Below, one piece after another: positions 7,459-17,139 of a stretch of 64,000 bases of DNA (position 1 is the stretch's first letter; the number at the start of each line of letters is the position of its first letter). Source of the stretch: a virus; the IMG/VR virus record IMGVR_UViG_3300002138_000147, positions 105,128 to 169,127 of that record. One strand, given 5' to 3'. The position numbers and the translations under genes are program-made. A model generated the notes under the pieces. It was given only the letters and a program-made list of their open reading frames with translations. It had not been told where the DNA came from and made no database searches.

Positions 7459-8220
7459 ATGAGTAATTTACGAGATTATAACTTTGAGTTCAATCGTGCC
7501 AATCTAAAAGAGATTATTACAGTATTGAAAGACCTCACTAGAATCGATCAAATGATTAAAATGAAGATCGATAAAGAACATGTATTATTTTATTCACGTG
7601 CAGGAAAAGATAATTTCATTCACGGGTTTAAGTCATTTATGTATCCTGTTGAGGAATTCATTACAGCTGACGAACCAATCATTATGGACTTTATTGTTTT
7701 GAATGGTGGTAACTTTGTGAAAAATCTAGAATTGTATCTTGCAAAAGAAACGCCTATTCATGGTCGATTAGCTTACAAGGATAAAGACAAAATTGCTGGA
7801 ATGATGTATATCACAGACGGTAAATTGAAATTCAACTTTGTTACCGGTGACTACCGTCAAATTAAAGACATCTCAAAACAAGATGTTGAAAATAAGATGA
7901 ATCCTGATCTTGCAAACTTTTCATTTACTATGACTGGTGATGAATTTAGTGATATCAAGAAACTCTCTGCTCTTAATAAGAGTGAAACAATCTCGATGCG
8001 AGTAAAAAAAGGTAAACTTGAATTCTTTGATACAAGATGGTCAGTACATGTTGCAGATCTTCCAACAGTTGAAGATGAAATCTGGACTTTTAATAATAAG
8101 TACCTGAAGAGCATCACGCCTTCGGATCACATTACCATTCACATGTTTGACCAGTTTCTTTTATTTAAAGAAGACAATGTGGCGCTCATGATTGGTCTTG
8201 AACTCTCAAATATTCGATAA
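7459..8220 (+). CDS. 45: DNA polymerase sliding clamp (T4 gp45-like, 253 aa)
   Basis: Length and strand pattern fit the T4/RB69 clamp: an N-terminal helix (RANLKEIITVLKDL), then two tandem processivity folds, ending LLFKEDNVALMIGLELSNIR as clamps do. Trimeric clamps encircle DNA and tether the polymerase; in T4 the clamp also activates late transcription through gp55 and gp33. The matching loader (28966-29931), polymerase half (42984-44471) and gp55 (32273-32671) are all in this window. Confidence 0.75.
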   Translation: MSNLRDYNFEFNRANLKEIITVLKDLTRIDQMIKMKIDKEHVLFYSRAGKDNFIHGFKSFMYPVEEFITADEPIIMDFIVLNGGNFVKNLELYLAKETPIHGRLAYKDKDKIAGMMYITDGKLKFNFVTGDYRQIKDISKQDVENKMNPDLANFSFTMTGDEFSDIKKLSALNKSETISMRVKKGKLEFFDTRWSVHVADLPTVEDEIWTFNNKYLKSITPSDHITIHMFDQFLLFKEDNVALMIGLELSNIR

Positions 8221-8221
8221 T

Positions 8222-8302
8222 ATGACGATTGAGATTCAAATGTATTATCCATGGTCTGATTTGTATATCAATGATAAATTTATTACAACAGGTACTTTTT
8301 AA
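8222..8302 (+). CDS. Short frame ended by an in-frame TAA upstream of the next gene (26 aa)
   Basis: ATG at 8222, one base after the clamp stop, reads MTIEIQMYYPWSDLYINDKF and ends at TAA 8300-8302. The same frame then continues without another stop into the ATG at 8321 and the gene 8321-8761. It may be an independent micro-protein or the 5' part of a longer gene broken by a nonsense codon. Confidence 0.35.
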   Translation: MTIEIQMYYPWSDLYINDKFITTGTF

Positions 8303-8320
8303 AGTAATGTACTAAAAGCT

Positions 8321-8761
8321 ATGGATTACTTTGAAAAAAATCCATCTCGTAAGAAACATGAACTAATTTTAAGCACTGGTTTAAACTTTCCTAAAACACC
8401 TGACTATAATAGTCCTAAAGAATATAATTCAAATCAAAATCAAACAGTTACAATTATGGCAACTAAAGCATCAAAAACACAAACAGCATCAAAAGCGAAA
8501 TCTGTAACACCAAAGACTCCAGTTAACTCTGCAGTTGTTAAAGGTGCAACGATCAAAGCAATGTACACAGTGAGTCAAATCACTAATCGTACAAACAAAA
8601 ACCTATGGGTTGCATTCCCTGCAGGTCAAACATCAAACGGACTTGTGTTCTCTATGAGTTTCACACGTGACGAGGTACGTAACGCGATGTCAAAAATCGT
8701 AGGAACAAACATCTCTAACATCCGTTCACAACGTGTATCAACTTTCCGTAAAAACGGTTAA
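8321..8761 (+). CDS. Basic protein of unknown function (146 aa, or 101 aa from 8456)
   Basis: Two starts are possible. ATG 8321 gives a 45-residue polar leader. ATG 8456 gives MATKASKTQTASKAK..., a Lys/Ala/Thr-rich start followed by a folded segment (VSQITNRTNKNLWVAFPAG ... MSFTRDEVRNAMSKIV). From 8456 the codons become those favoured by the capsid and sheath genes (aac, atc, cgt), suggesting a strongly expressed product. A terminator follows. Confidence 0.6.
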   Translation: MDYFEKNPSRKKHELILSTGLNFPKTPDYNSPKEYNSNQNQTVTIMATKASKTQTASKAKSVTPKTPVNSAVVKGATIKAMYTVSQITNRTNKNLWVAFPAGQTSNGLVFSMSFTRDEVRNAMSKIVGTNISNIRSQRVSTFRKNG

Positions 8762-8795
8762 TAGATACTTTTTTCATACTTTTAGGTAAATTTTT

Positions 8796-8821
8796 AAAGG
8801 ACATCAGCAATGGTGTCCTTT
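8796..8821 (+). terminator. Rho-independent terminator
   Basis: AAAGGACA/TGTCCTTT stem with a ten-base loop and a T-run. Confidence 0.8.
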
Positions 8822-8852
8822 TTTTTATTATATTTGCTATTAAATATTTTTT

Positions 8853-9155
8853 ATGAAATTCTTATTATTTTTTTTAATACCTTTTTTATCACAATCTCAA
8901 ATTCAACCAGATAAGGTTAAGCATTTTGTAGCAGGTACAGTAATATCCTATACATCATCTTTTGTATCGTATAAACTTGGTGCAAGTAAAAAACAAGCAA
9001 TATTTATAGGATTTGGAACAGCAATTCTTGCTGGACTTGGAAAAGAAATTTATGACAAAACAACTGGAAAAGGTCAACCGAGCTTTGCTGATTTTGCATG
9101 GACTGGCGTAGGTTCAATGGCTGGAACAGTTACTTTTGTATTCACTATAAAATAA
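8853..9155 (+). CDS. Exported YfiM-like small protein (100 aa)
   Basis: Starts with a signal peptide (MKFLLFFLIPFLSQSQIQ, probable cleavage after SQS). A DKVKHFVAGTVISY segment, two Gly-rich hydrophobic stretches and LGKEIYDKTTGKGQPSFAD follow. This is the pattern of the YfiM family of small outer-membrane-linked lipoproteins, though no lipobox cysteine is seen. It would act in the periplasm or envelope, perhaps at lysis or superinfection exclusion (inference). Confidence 0.6.
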   Translation: MKFLLFFLIPFLSQSQIQPDKVKHFVAGTVISYTSSFVSYKLGASKKQAIFIGFGTAILAGLGKEIYDKTTGKGQPSFADFAWTGVGSMAGTVTFVFTIK

Positions 9156-9172
9156 AAAAAATATAAAACGAA

Positions 9173-9364
9173 ATGCTGACATACCTCATCACAAACGAGA
9201 ACTACGCAAAATTAGCAGATCACTTATCTGGTCTTGTATTTAGACAAGCAGTAGGTGATAATAAGCATCAACGAATTAAATTTGTGAGTATGAAGTTTCA
9301 GAAAATGATTCTTCCACAAATTCAACATGTACTTACTGCTGAAACTGAAAAAGTAGAAGCATAA
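9173..9364 (+). CDS. Small protein of unknown function (63 aa)
   Basis: MLTYLITNENYAKLADHL..., 17 nt after the previous gene and just ahead of a bidirectional terminator. No motif recognised. Confidence 0.55.
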   Translation: MLTYLITNENYAKLADHLSGLVFRQAVGDNKHQRIKFVSMKFQKMILPQIQHVLTAETEKVEA

Positions 9365-9366
9365 AA

Positions 9367-9390
9367 AAAGGCATCCAATTGGATGCCTTT
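9367..9390. terminator. Bidirectional terminator between convergent genes
   Basis: Perfect palindrome around GGCATCCAATTGGATGCC, flanked by A- and T-runs. It separates the plus-strand small genes from the leftward sheath gene. Confidence 0.85.
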
Positions 9391-9406
9391 CTCATTGTAT
9401 TTGTTT

Positions 9407-12400
9407 TTAGTTGAATCCTGTACTTGTACCAACTGCTCCGTTTGATTGGATACCGATCACGTTGACGATAGTTGCCATAGCTCGTACCGGTGTGATGTAT
9501 GTATTCAATAGACCGAATTGGTTGTCGATAAGATCGGCAGTGTTATTCGTATCATCAATTACGTTCGTGAACGCAGTGATTGCAGAACGATCAAGGTATT
9601 TCTGACAGATGTCATCAGCCTCACGTTTGATTTTAGCTCTTACAGCTGGAATGTTGAACTTGTATTGGTACTTGAACAACATTGCGTAAAGCTCGTTCTC
9701 AAGGTCAATCAAGATCTCACGTACGTGTAAGTAAGACAATGCTGATTTAGGTGCTTGAGAAGCTGTGTATTCAGTTTCAATATACCATCCAATGTTCTTA
9801 GCGTAAGAGATTGGGTTTGATCCCATTTGATTCATTGATACGTAATCATCTTCAGTGAAGTTCATTTCAGTACCAGCGATTCCAAGAACGCGTCCATCTT
9901 CAGTACCAGCAGCAACTGTAAAGTTGTACTTACCTGGGATTGCAGAGTTATTTTTGCGCATGTATGTATTACATACGTAAGCAGCTGGTGGGAAATCCAT
10001 AGGACGTCCGTTGTCACTGATTCCAACATATGGGAAGAAGTAACCAACTGTATCACGACCATCATCATTACCATCACCTTGAGCAAACGAGTAAAGGAAT
10101 GCAGGGTTTTGATCTGGATTACCACCTAAACGAACGTATTCAAGGTTAAGCGTGTTATCATCATTGATGAATGAAGGATTGCTTGAATCACGGAACATCT
10201 TAGCACTTGGCATATTTAAGAATGCTATACAGTTCTTACGTTTACCTGTAATATCAGCAAGTTGTTGCTTAGAAAATTCTGACAAACCAAGTCCAAAAGA
10301 GTCAATAAGGTAACGGAAGTTGAACGTATTCTTATTGGTAATTGCTTTGTAAAGAGGTGTGTCTTTAGCAATAATATTAAGAATTTCTTCTTGACGTGTT
10401 TCAGTATTATTAGGAACCGAAGTTGCTTGAACATTGAATCCATTAAGTGTTACAGTTTTGTATGTATCAACATAACTTTCAAGTGTTGTATACCAAGTTG
10501 TTTGAAGGTCACCAGAGTAATCAGCAATATCAATCTTAACATCAGTTGTAATCTCAGAATACTGAACACCGTTTGTTGCGTTTCCAGACCACGGAGTTTT
10601 TTTAATAATACGAGCAAATTTCTTAGGATATTCACCAGGCTCAAGTTCAGAGTTATCAAAGTAAGCGCGAACATAAGATCCAACTTTAACTTCAGGATAA
10701 CGTACTGAATCAATAAGAGCCTTGTTATCTGTCATTACATATGATACGTGTTGTTCAATCTCGAGTGTTTGTTCATAACTAGCTTCTCCTGAATATACAT
10801 TGATAGTCGTGTTAATAGCAGCAAGACCACCAGCAATTGAGAATGGTGCAGTAAGTGTCGCATCATTACAGAAATCTACTTTGATATTTTTACCAATACT
10901 GTACATTTTCAAATATGCTTTACGATCTTGATTAAAAATATCAAGTCCTAATGCAACAGTTTCGTTAGAAACAAGCTCAGTAACAGAGAATGCAATGTGG
11001 TTAAGTGGAAGTGCTACACCAAGAGCTGTTTGGATAGGACCAACAACACCATTTGCATAACCTTCACCAATTGTAAATACACCTTTGTTTACAATATTAG
11101 CATCGAAACGAGCATTGAATGTATTTGCACCAGCACCAATTCCAATTGCAGCAGCATCAGTGTTATGCATTACAATATAATTACCAATAGCTAATGGATA
11201 TGTAAGATCTGTAAAATGTATAAAAGTAAATGGTTGTGTAGAAACAGCAGCTTTCTCGTAGAAATAATCGCTAGTATTAATCATACCATTGTAAAAATCT
11301 TGGTAGAACTCAGAGTTTTTTGAAACAACACCATAACCAGAAGTACCAGTTACTGTTTGACGTGTTTCAATACCAAGTTGACCAATTGTAAACTCGTTAT
11401 CGTTGTAGTAGAATACAAAGTCACCAGCAGCCGGAGCTGTTCTGATATCTGTACTTGTTACAGTAATTACAATATTTTTATCACCAATAATTGAAGTCAT
11501 ATTGTGTGTAATTGAAGCAGATGTAAGATCAACTTTAATACCAGCAGCTCCAATAATTATTGAATTTGCAAGTACATATTTTGTAACAAGTTCCGTAAAA
11601 AATTGTAATCGTCTATATTCAATGTATTGTGCTTTAGTAGCCGCAGCAGTACCAGTAAATGTCATATCTAAGATATTTGTAGCCGTTGCTGCTACAATAA
11701 TATCTGTACCAACTGTACCAATAGTCAATGGTACAAAGTTGTTTGATACACCAGTTTGAATAGCAACAGCAGAGTAAGCAGCTGAATAAACACCAGCATC
11801 ATCTTTTTCACGGAAAATATATCCAAGAACAATAGAATTATTTGGGTAATTAGCTGGGAACGTAAGACCTGTAACAGCTCCAATTGCTGTACCTGACACA
11901 AACTCTACTGGAGTTCCATCTAACACAGTGAGTGCACCCGTAGGAGCTACATACACAGTATCAATACGATAGAATGAGTTACCAACACCAACAGTACCAG
12001 TGATTGCTGTAAATGCTACGGTACCAGTAATTGCAACAGATGCATTATTAATGATTGCTGAACCAAGTGATACAAATGTCATAGACGGTGTAGCAGTTGT
12101 TGGACCAACAAGAGCAACGTTCACCATACCTGAGATGTTACCGTTTGTATTAACAGCTGTTCTACCAGAGATTGAATCGATACCGATTACATTTCCAAGT
12201 GTATCAAGCGCAGTTGTTTCATAGCTATCAACTTCTTCAATTGTATCTTGGTAAGACATAAAATTAATTTTAGACTTTTCTAATCCAACAAGTGTTTGAC
12301 CAATTATATCAATATTTCCATTAGGAAGATCTGTTTCAACTGCTGTAATATCGAATGAACAAAAAAGACCAGTTTTATCAGTTTGTGTATTCACCAATGT

Positions 12401-13213
12401 CTCGATGAAAATGTTACGATTATTTACTGTAAAGTATGGTATAAGCGATGCTGTGTAATCAGCAAGAAGCGATACATTACGATCACGAATAAAATCATCA
12501 ACTTTATTCTTACGAAGACCACTACCATTAAAATACTTAGACCAATTAGTATCTGCACCAAGCATTGGGTAATTAGACCAGTCACCACCAACAACAACAA
12601 GTCGAACCATGTAATCTGAAATTAAGTCATTATAATTCATCCATGTAGGAACATTGTCTTTACCACCATACCATGTCTCAGCAGTGATATCAAATCCTGA
12701 TGCAGCTGATTTGAACAAAAAGAAACTAATCTTTTTGTCTGATACGTTTGTAAAGTGAATCATATGTTCAGTATCTTTAGCAAAAGCAAGGAACGAATCC
12801 GTATCACGCTGCCAAAAACCGGCTTTGTTAAAGAAATCGTCATACTGTCGTGTTGCAATTGCTTCATTATCATATTGTGCTGATAATGAAATTGATGCAT
12901 AATTTAATTGATCGAGTGATGTTGTCTTGAGCAAGTTCATAGCTTGAACAGGCGCAGTCTGTAGTGCAATATCTATTGTTCGATGAAAGTATGAACCTTT
13001 CTTTTCAAGAAAACGATCGATGTCACCGAACGTGTTTTTGCGGTCGGCAGTACTTTTAATAACTACCGGACGGTTAAATACTGTACCCTTACGAGAAAAT
13101 CCTGGAACGAAGTTGATAATAGTCTCCTGTGGAGCCTGTGTTTCAAACTGCGAACCGTTAACTTCTTCTATGAATACACCTGTACGGTTATAGTCAGACA
13201 TGTTAAAATCCAT
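9407..13213 (-). CDS. 18: Tail sheath protein (T4 gp18-like), unusually large (1268 aa)
   Basis: The N-terminal ~150 residues (RTGVFIEEVNGSQ, VPGFSRKGTVFNRPVVI) and the C-terminal ~300 (NMPSAKMFRDSSN, GIAGTEMNFTEDD, SALSYLHVREILIDLENELY) match gp18-type contractile sheath. T4 gp18 is 659 residues. Here roughly residues 300-900 are an extra Thr/Ala/Gly/Val-rich beta region that looks like several surface domains. The sheath contracts to drive the tube through the envelope. It lies downstream of the terminase, as in T4. A late motif sits 22 nt upstream of the ATG. Confidence 0.92.
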   Translation of the reverse strand: MDFNMSDYNRTGVFIEEVNGSQFETQAPQETIINFVPGFSRKGTVFNRPVVIKSTADRKNTFGDIDRFLEKKGSYFHRTIDIALQTAPVQAMNLLKTTSLDQLNYASISLSAQYDNEAIATRQYDDFFNKAGFWQRDTDSFLAFAKDTEHMIHFTNVSDKKISFFLFKSAASGFDITAETWYGGKDNVPTWMNYNDLISDYMVRLVVVGGDWSNYPMLGADTNWSKYFNGSGLRKNKVDDFIRDRNVSLLADYTASLIPYFTVNNRNIFIETLVNTQTDKTGLFCSFDITAVETDLPNGNIDIIGQTLVGLEKSKINFMSYQDTIEEVDSYETTALDTLGNVIGIDSISGRTAVNTNGNISGMVNVALVGPTTATPSMTFVSLGSAIINNASVAITGTVAFTAITGTVGVGNSFYRIDTVYVAPTGALTVLDGTPVEFVSGTAIGAVTGLTFPANYPNNSIVLGYIFREKDDAGVYSAAYSAVAIQTGVSNNFVPLTIGTVGTDIIVAATATNILDMTFTGTAAATKAQYIEYRRLQFFTELVTKYVLANSIIIGAAGIKVDLTSASITHNMTSIIGDKNIVITVTSTDIRTAPAAGDFVFYYNDNEFTIGQLGIETRQTVTGTSGYGVVSKNSEFYQDFYNGMINTSDYFYEKAAVSTQPFTFIHFTDLTYPLAIGNYIVMHNTDAAAIGIGAGANTFNARFDANIVNKGVFTIGEGYANGVVGPIQTALGVALPLNHIAFSVTELVSNETVALGLDIFNQDRKAYLKMYSIGKNIKVDFCNDATLTAPFSIAGGLAAINTTINVYSGEASYEQTLEIEQHVSYVMTDNKALIDSVRYPEVKVGSYVRAYFDNSELEPGEYPKKFARIIKKTPWSGNATNGVQYSEITTDVKIDIADYSGDLQTTWYTTLESYVDTYKTVTLNGFNVQATSVPNNTETRQEEILNIIAKDTPLYKAITNKNTFNFRYLIDSFGLGLSEFSKQQLADITGKRKNCIAFLNMPSAKMFRDSSNPSFINDDNTLNLEYVRLGGNPDQNPAFLYSFAQGDGNDDGRDTVGYFFPYVGISDNGRPMDFPPAAYVCNTYMRKNNSAIPGKYNFTVAAGTEDGRVLGIAGTEMNFTEDDYVSMNQMGSNPISYAKNIGWYIETEYTASQAPKSALSYLHVREILIDLENELYAMLFKYQYKFNIPAVRAKIKREADDICQKYLDRSAITAFTNVIDDTNNTADLIDNQFGLLNTYITPVRAMATIVNVIGIQSNGAVGTSTGFN

Positions 13214-13234
13214 TTGTCTTTGAAAACTTTTTTA

Positions 13235-13243
13235 TTATATATT
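13235..13243 (-). promoter_or_regulatory. Late promoter-like motif AATATATAA
   Basis: Minus strand CTTAATATATAATAAAA, 22 nt before the sheath start. It matches the (A/C/G)ATATATAA motif in front of other virion genes. Confidence 0.65.
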
Positions 13244-13283
13244 AAGCAAATCTGACTCAAATCCGCTGGTTAGTAGTACATTT

Positions 13284-15437
13284 TTACCTATGTCTGCGTT
13301 GACCGCCGCTATATCGATTTGCACGAACACCGTTACCTTTATTTTTTGCAAGTATTCCACTAAGTGCTTTATAAGATACACCGTTTGGATTATACTCAAG
13401 ATCAATTGCACCATCTATTAAATATTGTATTTCGTAAGGAAGTTCTTCATAATAAGAATGACACATATTTTTATACTCTTGTGTATCAAAAAACGTACAT
13501 CCATCTACCAATGTCATCACAACATCATCATGACCTGAATCAGCCTTATAAGTAATATCTCCAGACGGTGTTGGAACCTTAATAAAGTTTTCAACCTGTC
13601 CTAGTGTCATTTCCTCATCAATATACATCTTATCCGAATCTACACAGCCAATATAACTTTTAACAAATTCTTTTTTGTTCTTTGTTACTTTTAAACCAAT
13701 CTTACGCTTTTTATTTTCCTTATTATGTTTATAACGAACCATTATATGTGTTGCATAATCATTGTTACTTTCAAAAACTCCAGGAAGCGCTGCAAGCATA
13801 GTGGAACCAGGTCCATTGTACTCGACAACAGCTTTAACACGTTCTGGATCAAGTACCTCAAAATGTAAAATGTAAAATAACTCTGGAAGCTCTTTTTTTG
13901 GATCTAAAAAATTTGTATGATAAATAAATGTTTGTTTTAAATAAAATGCGTCATATAACGATTTTACTTTATTTTCAATAAGCCATTCAGGACTTCTTAC
14001 CATCAGTCTGAAACCATTAATAACACTATCATCTAACTCTAATCCTTCAGAAACATCTGTAGATGTCATCCAATAATAGTCTCCTAACATTTCTGGAGAT
14101 GGTTGAAATTCTGGATGCCATCTAAACTCGGGTGTTTTAAATCTCAATCGTTTAAAAGCATCAATTTCAACATTCGTATACTTAATACAACGATCTTCAA
14201 GCTCTTTAGCTTTCTTTACAGAAAGTACACGTTTTGAACCAGCAATGAATTGAATATTGTATTCTTGATTAAATGCTTCTTCACCACCAATCAATTTAAC
14301 TTCTTGTTCTTTCCAGTTACTAATATTCATCAACTGAATAATAGGAATTTCACCTTTTATCTTCAGTTCTCTAATTAGTTCAATATCTGTTTTATTGGGT
14401 TCATGAAAAATTCTAATCAGTTGTTTATCACCAGTTTCAGTTTGTTCTGATTCTTTAGCTACCTTAAATCCAAATGATTTCAGTTCTTGGTAAACCTCAT
14501 GTAATGTTAACTCATGATTACGCATTTCAAATATTGATGGATACAATTTAGCATCCATTCTGGTTCCTGTGGTTCCATCTTCAAATTTACCATCTGGAAC
14601 CTGGTGCCAGTAAACTTTAATAAGTTTGTACATGTTCTTATCTGGATGGCCTTCAGGAAGTTGTGCACCCATAACAAGATCCTTAAATAAGTTAGCACCA
14701 TTTGGTGTTGATGTAATAACAATCTTTGATCCCTTGATAGATGATACCGTCGGAATCGCTGCTTTATAATAGTGATTAATTGTATTAGGTGGAATGTGTG
14801 CAAACTCATCCATATAAAGAAAATCAATAGTAAAACCAATCGCTGGTTCTTTAGAACGTGCTTGTGATTTAATACGACATCCATTGTCAAATACAATAGC
14901 TTTACTGTTCCAGTTTATAATACCTGGTTTAAGAAAGAACGGAAGTAGTTTATAAATGTTTTTAATTTTATCAAGAATTTCTATAACAGTTTCACCTTTA
15001 TTTGCTACGACCATCACCCCTTTATTTGTATTAAAAATACAATAATGTAATAATGTAATTGCTGCGGTTATAGTCTTTCCTGTTTGTCTGGAAGACATAT
15101 TAAGTGTAAATCTGTTCTTGGTATAGGTATCAAGTACTTTGTACTGATAATCACGTAGTTTCATCTGACGGACCTGTCCGTCTTCTGATTTGATCTTACA
15201 GTAAGTATTTGCAAAATAATGTATATCAAGTGCACATTTTGTAAACTCATCAACCTCGTGTTGAGTCCATCCGTACACAACACCTGCTTTTCTCACACCT
15301 ATCTGGTTTTTAAACCAAGGATTCATATAACGGGGCAAAGCAAAACCTTGCGACTGTTTATCGATGATATCTTCGATGTTGTCTGAGTTAAAGACAAACT
15401 GCTTATCAGGAATGGCTAATTTTTGTTTTGTTGCCAT
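13284..15437 (-). CDS. 17: Terminase large subunit (T4 gp17-like, 717 aa)
   Basis: The ATPase domain has Walker A at 115-122 (SSRQTGKT, the T4-type SRQxGKT) and Walker B at 206-212 (FLYMDEF with D210/E211), followed by the coupling motif ITSTPNG. The C-terminal nuclease domain begins around STDVSEGLELDD and has a later acidic cluster (DSGHDDVV). It packages DNA into the prohead through the portal. It is longer than T4 gp17 (610). No convincing gp16 small subunit is adjacent. Confidence 0.95.
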   Translation of the reverse strand: MATKQKLAIPDKQFVFNSDNIEDIIDKQSQGFALPRYMNPWFKNQIGVRKAGVVYGWTQHEVDEFTKCALDIHYFANTYCKIKSEDGQVRQMKLRDYQYKVLDTYTKNRFTLNMSSRQTGKTITAAITLLHYCIFNTNKGVMVVANKGETVIEILDKIKNIYKLLPFFLKPGIINWNSKAIVFDNGCRIKSQARSKEPAIGFTIDFLYMDEFAHIPPNTINHYYKAAIPTVSSIKGSKIVITSTPNGANLFKDLVMGAQLPEGHPDKNMYKLIKVYWHQVPDGKFEDGTTGTRMDAKLYPSIFEMRNHELTLHEVYQELKSFGFKVAKESEQTETGDKQLIRIFHEPNKTDIELIRELKIKGEIPIIQLMNISNWKEQEVKLIGGEEAFNQEYNIQFIAGSKRVLSVKKAKELEDRCIKYTNVEIDAFKRLRFKTPEFRWHPEFQPSPEMLGDYYWMTSTDVSEGLELDDSVINGFRLMVRSPEWLIENKVKSLYDAFYLKQTFIYHTNFLDPKKELPELFYILHFEVLDPERVKAVVEYNGPGSTMLAALPGVFESNNDYATHIMVRYKHNKENKKRKIGLKVTKNKKEFVKSYIGCVDSDKMYIDEEMTLGQVENFIKVPTPSGDITYKADSGHDDVVMTLVDGCTFFDTQEYKNMCHSYYEELPYEIQYLIDGAIDLEYNPNGVSYKALSGILAKNKGNGVRANRYSGGQRRHR

Positions 15438-15464
15438 GTTAAAAATTAATACGATTTGTGTGGA

Positions 15465-15473
15465 TTATATATG
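15465..15473 (-). promoter_or_regulatory. Late promoter-like motif CATATATAA
   Basis: Minus strand TTTCATATATAATCC, 28 nt upstream of the terminase ATG and directly after a terminator. Confidence 0.6.
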
Positions 15474-15477
15474 AAAA

Positions 15478-15505
15478 ATACCAGCTTCTACTAAGAAGCT
15501 GGTAT
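15478..15505 (-). terminator. Rho-independent terminator
   Basis: Perfect 12-bp stem ATACCAGCTTCT/AGAAGCTGGTAT with loop ACTA. It ends the unit of 15528-16043 and lies immediately before the terminase promoter. Confidence 0.8.
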
Positions 15506-15527
15506 TTGATTGACATGTAATCCAGAA

Positions 15528-16043
15528 TCAGTCTTGTAGGAACAATTCTTTTACGTCATATATAGGGATCTCCAAGGAGAGTGTGTATCGGTAACCGTTA
15601 GGTGATTCTGAGATAACTACTTGAATATCATTTACATAATTTTCAAGATCTGCTATTCCCGCATCGCTATCGAGTGTATAATCGTCAACCAGATAATGAT
15701 TTTCAATTGTCACACCATCAACTTTGATGGATCCACCGAGACGAGTAGTCTTGCGGTAGTTCACATTCATGTTGATCTCAATGATCTTGGCTACGATATT
15801 ATCAAGAAAGAACTTAATGTCTTCAGCGATGTCATCGTATCCTTTTTCAAGTGAATCAAGCTGTGGGTTATAATTCAATCCGAAGTTGAAATTGAAGGCG
15901 TACTTCTGGAGCATTTGACCTTCACCGAAAAAAAGTCTTTCGTAAATTCCTGCATTTTCCGTTGCGACATCATGGATGGCACCTTTGATATAAGATGCCA
16001 TTTCTTTATTGATGTCATGAAAACGGTTTGTGTGCTGTTCCAT
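15528..16043 (-). CDS. Unknown, probably structural protein (171 aa)
   Basis: MEQHTNRFHDINKEMAS..., alpha-helical first half and beta-rich second half (NGYRYTLSLEIPIYDV). It sits where T4 has the small terminase gene 16, directly before gene 17, but its beta-rich C-terminus is unlike gp16, so I do not assign it. A tail or neck component is equally possible. Confidence 0.6.
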   Translation of the reverse strand: MEQHTNRFHDINKEMASYIKGAIHDVATENAGIYERLFFGEGQMLQKYAFNFNFGLNYNPQLDSLEKGYDDIAEDIKFFLDNIVAKIIEINMNVNYRKTTRLGGSIKVDGVTIENHYLVDDYTLDSDAGIADLENYVNDIQVVISESPNGYRYTLSLEIPIYDVKELFLQD

Positions 16044-16059
16044 AATTTTTTGAACTTTT

Positions 16060-17139
16060 TTAGTTCAGACCTAAAGCGATTTGGCGTTTGTTTTTGTCTA
16101 TGCTTCTAACATAAACATCAAATTCCATACCTGGTTTGTAACTTGATAATGGTTTGTTTAATTGTGTTTCATATACAAACCCTTTTGTATCGTAATCAAG
16201 CTCAACAAGTAGACCAAATTGTTTAACACTAATAACTTTTCCTGGAAGGATGTCATCAATTTGAATTGAATCCCAAAGTGATTCACGAAGTACTTGTGTC
16301 AAGAAAATTTTCTTTTTCTCAACGTCGATATCTTTTACAAAGAATTCGATTGTTGTTCCGTTTGAAATCTCTCCTTTCTCAAGCAATTCCTGTGCTTGTG
16401 CCGACAGATTTGATTTGTGAATCATACCTGTAAGTGCCTCGTTGAACTGAACGAATACACCGAATGGTGCTGTTCCTGTTACGTGGCCGTTGTAAAGTTC
16501 CTTTTTAACAAGTTTCTTGATTTCAGCTGAGATCAGTGTTTTGAGGTAAGCTTTACGGGAAGCCAGCATTGAGGTCTTGTTCTCAATCGATTTTTCAATG
16601 AAGAAGTTGATCTCTTGTCCAATGATTGATGCTGGATCTGGTAATTTGTTAACATCTGTAAGAATGTGTGGCATAAACATTGCCACCTCTTCGTCATTTA
16701 CATAGACGAGGACAGTGTAACCTGCGTCATTGTATTCGGTTGGTGTACCGGTCATGATCGTACGGTTTTCGTATGCTGAACGCAGCACATTGTCAACCTC
16801 GATCATACGGATTCGGTGCAACGAACCAGTAATAGTGTACTCACGTTTACTATCAGTAATAGATGTGATGTACACTTGAGTAGAACTACCCACCTCGAGT
16901 CCATCTAAGATAGACTTCTCCATTGAGTCCACTGGTACGGATACCTGTGCCTTATTATTGATATCGATAATGGCTAATCTGCCATCTTTCGACACCAATA
17001 TGCCTGTGACTACTGAGTCTGATAGAACGACTGATGATGGATTCTTTGCATTATAAGTTGCATAAGCTATCGCAAATTCCATTGATTGTGCCGTCTCGTC
17101 TTCAAACCCAATGTTTGTACCTGTTGCTGTGTTTATCAT
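16060..17139 (-). CDS. Multi-S1-domain RNA-binding protein (359 aa)
   Basis: Four S1-like OB repeats can be read, at about 40-110, 110-205, 208-288 and 292-358. The third (VKKELYNGHVTGTAPFGVFVQFNEALTGMIH, split here only for reading) and fourth (DILPGKVISVKQFGLLVELD) are typical S1 motifs; the first two are diverged. The layout resembles a truncated ribosomal protein S1, which recruits mRNAs lacking strong Shine-Dalgarno sites. It may redirect host translation or be packaged with the virion (inference). It stands among structural genes. Confidence 0.8.
   Translation of the reverse strand: MINTATGTNIGFEDETAQSMEFAIAYATYNAKNPSSVVLSDSVVTGILVSKDGRLAIIDINNKAQVSVPVDSMEKSILDGLEVGSSTQVYITSITDSKREYTITGSLHRIRMIEVDNVLRSAYENRTIMTGTPTEYNDAGYTVLVYVNDEEVAMFMPHILTDVNKLPDPASIIGQEINFFIEKSIENKTSMLASRKAYLKTLISAEIKKLVKKELYNGHVTGTAPFGVFVQFNEALTGMIHKSNLSAQAQELLEKGEISNGTTIEFFVKDIDVEKKKIFLTQVLRESLWDSIQIDDILPGKVISVKQFGLLVELDYDTKGFVYETQLNKPLSSYKPGMEFDVYVRSIDKNKRQIALGLN

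Noticed and set aside
15528-16043. Small terminase gp16 by position before gp17
   Set aside because: The second half is clearly beta-rich, unlike helical gp16, so position alone is not enough.
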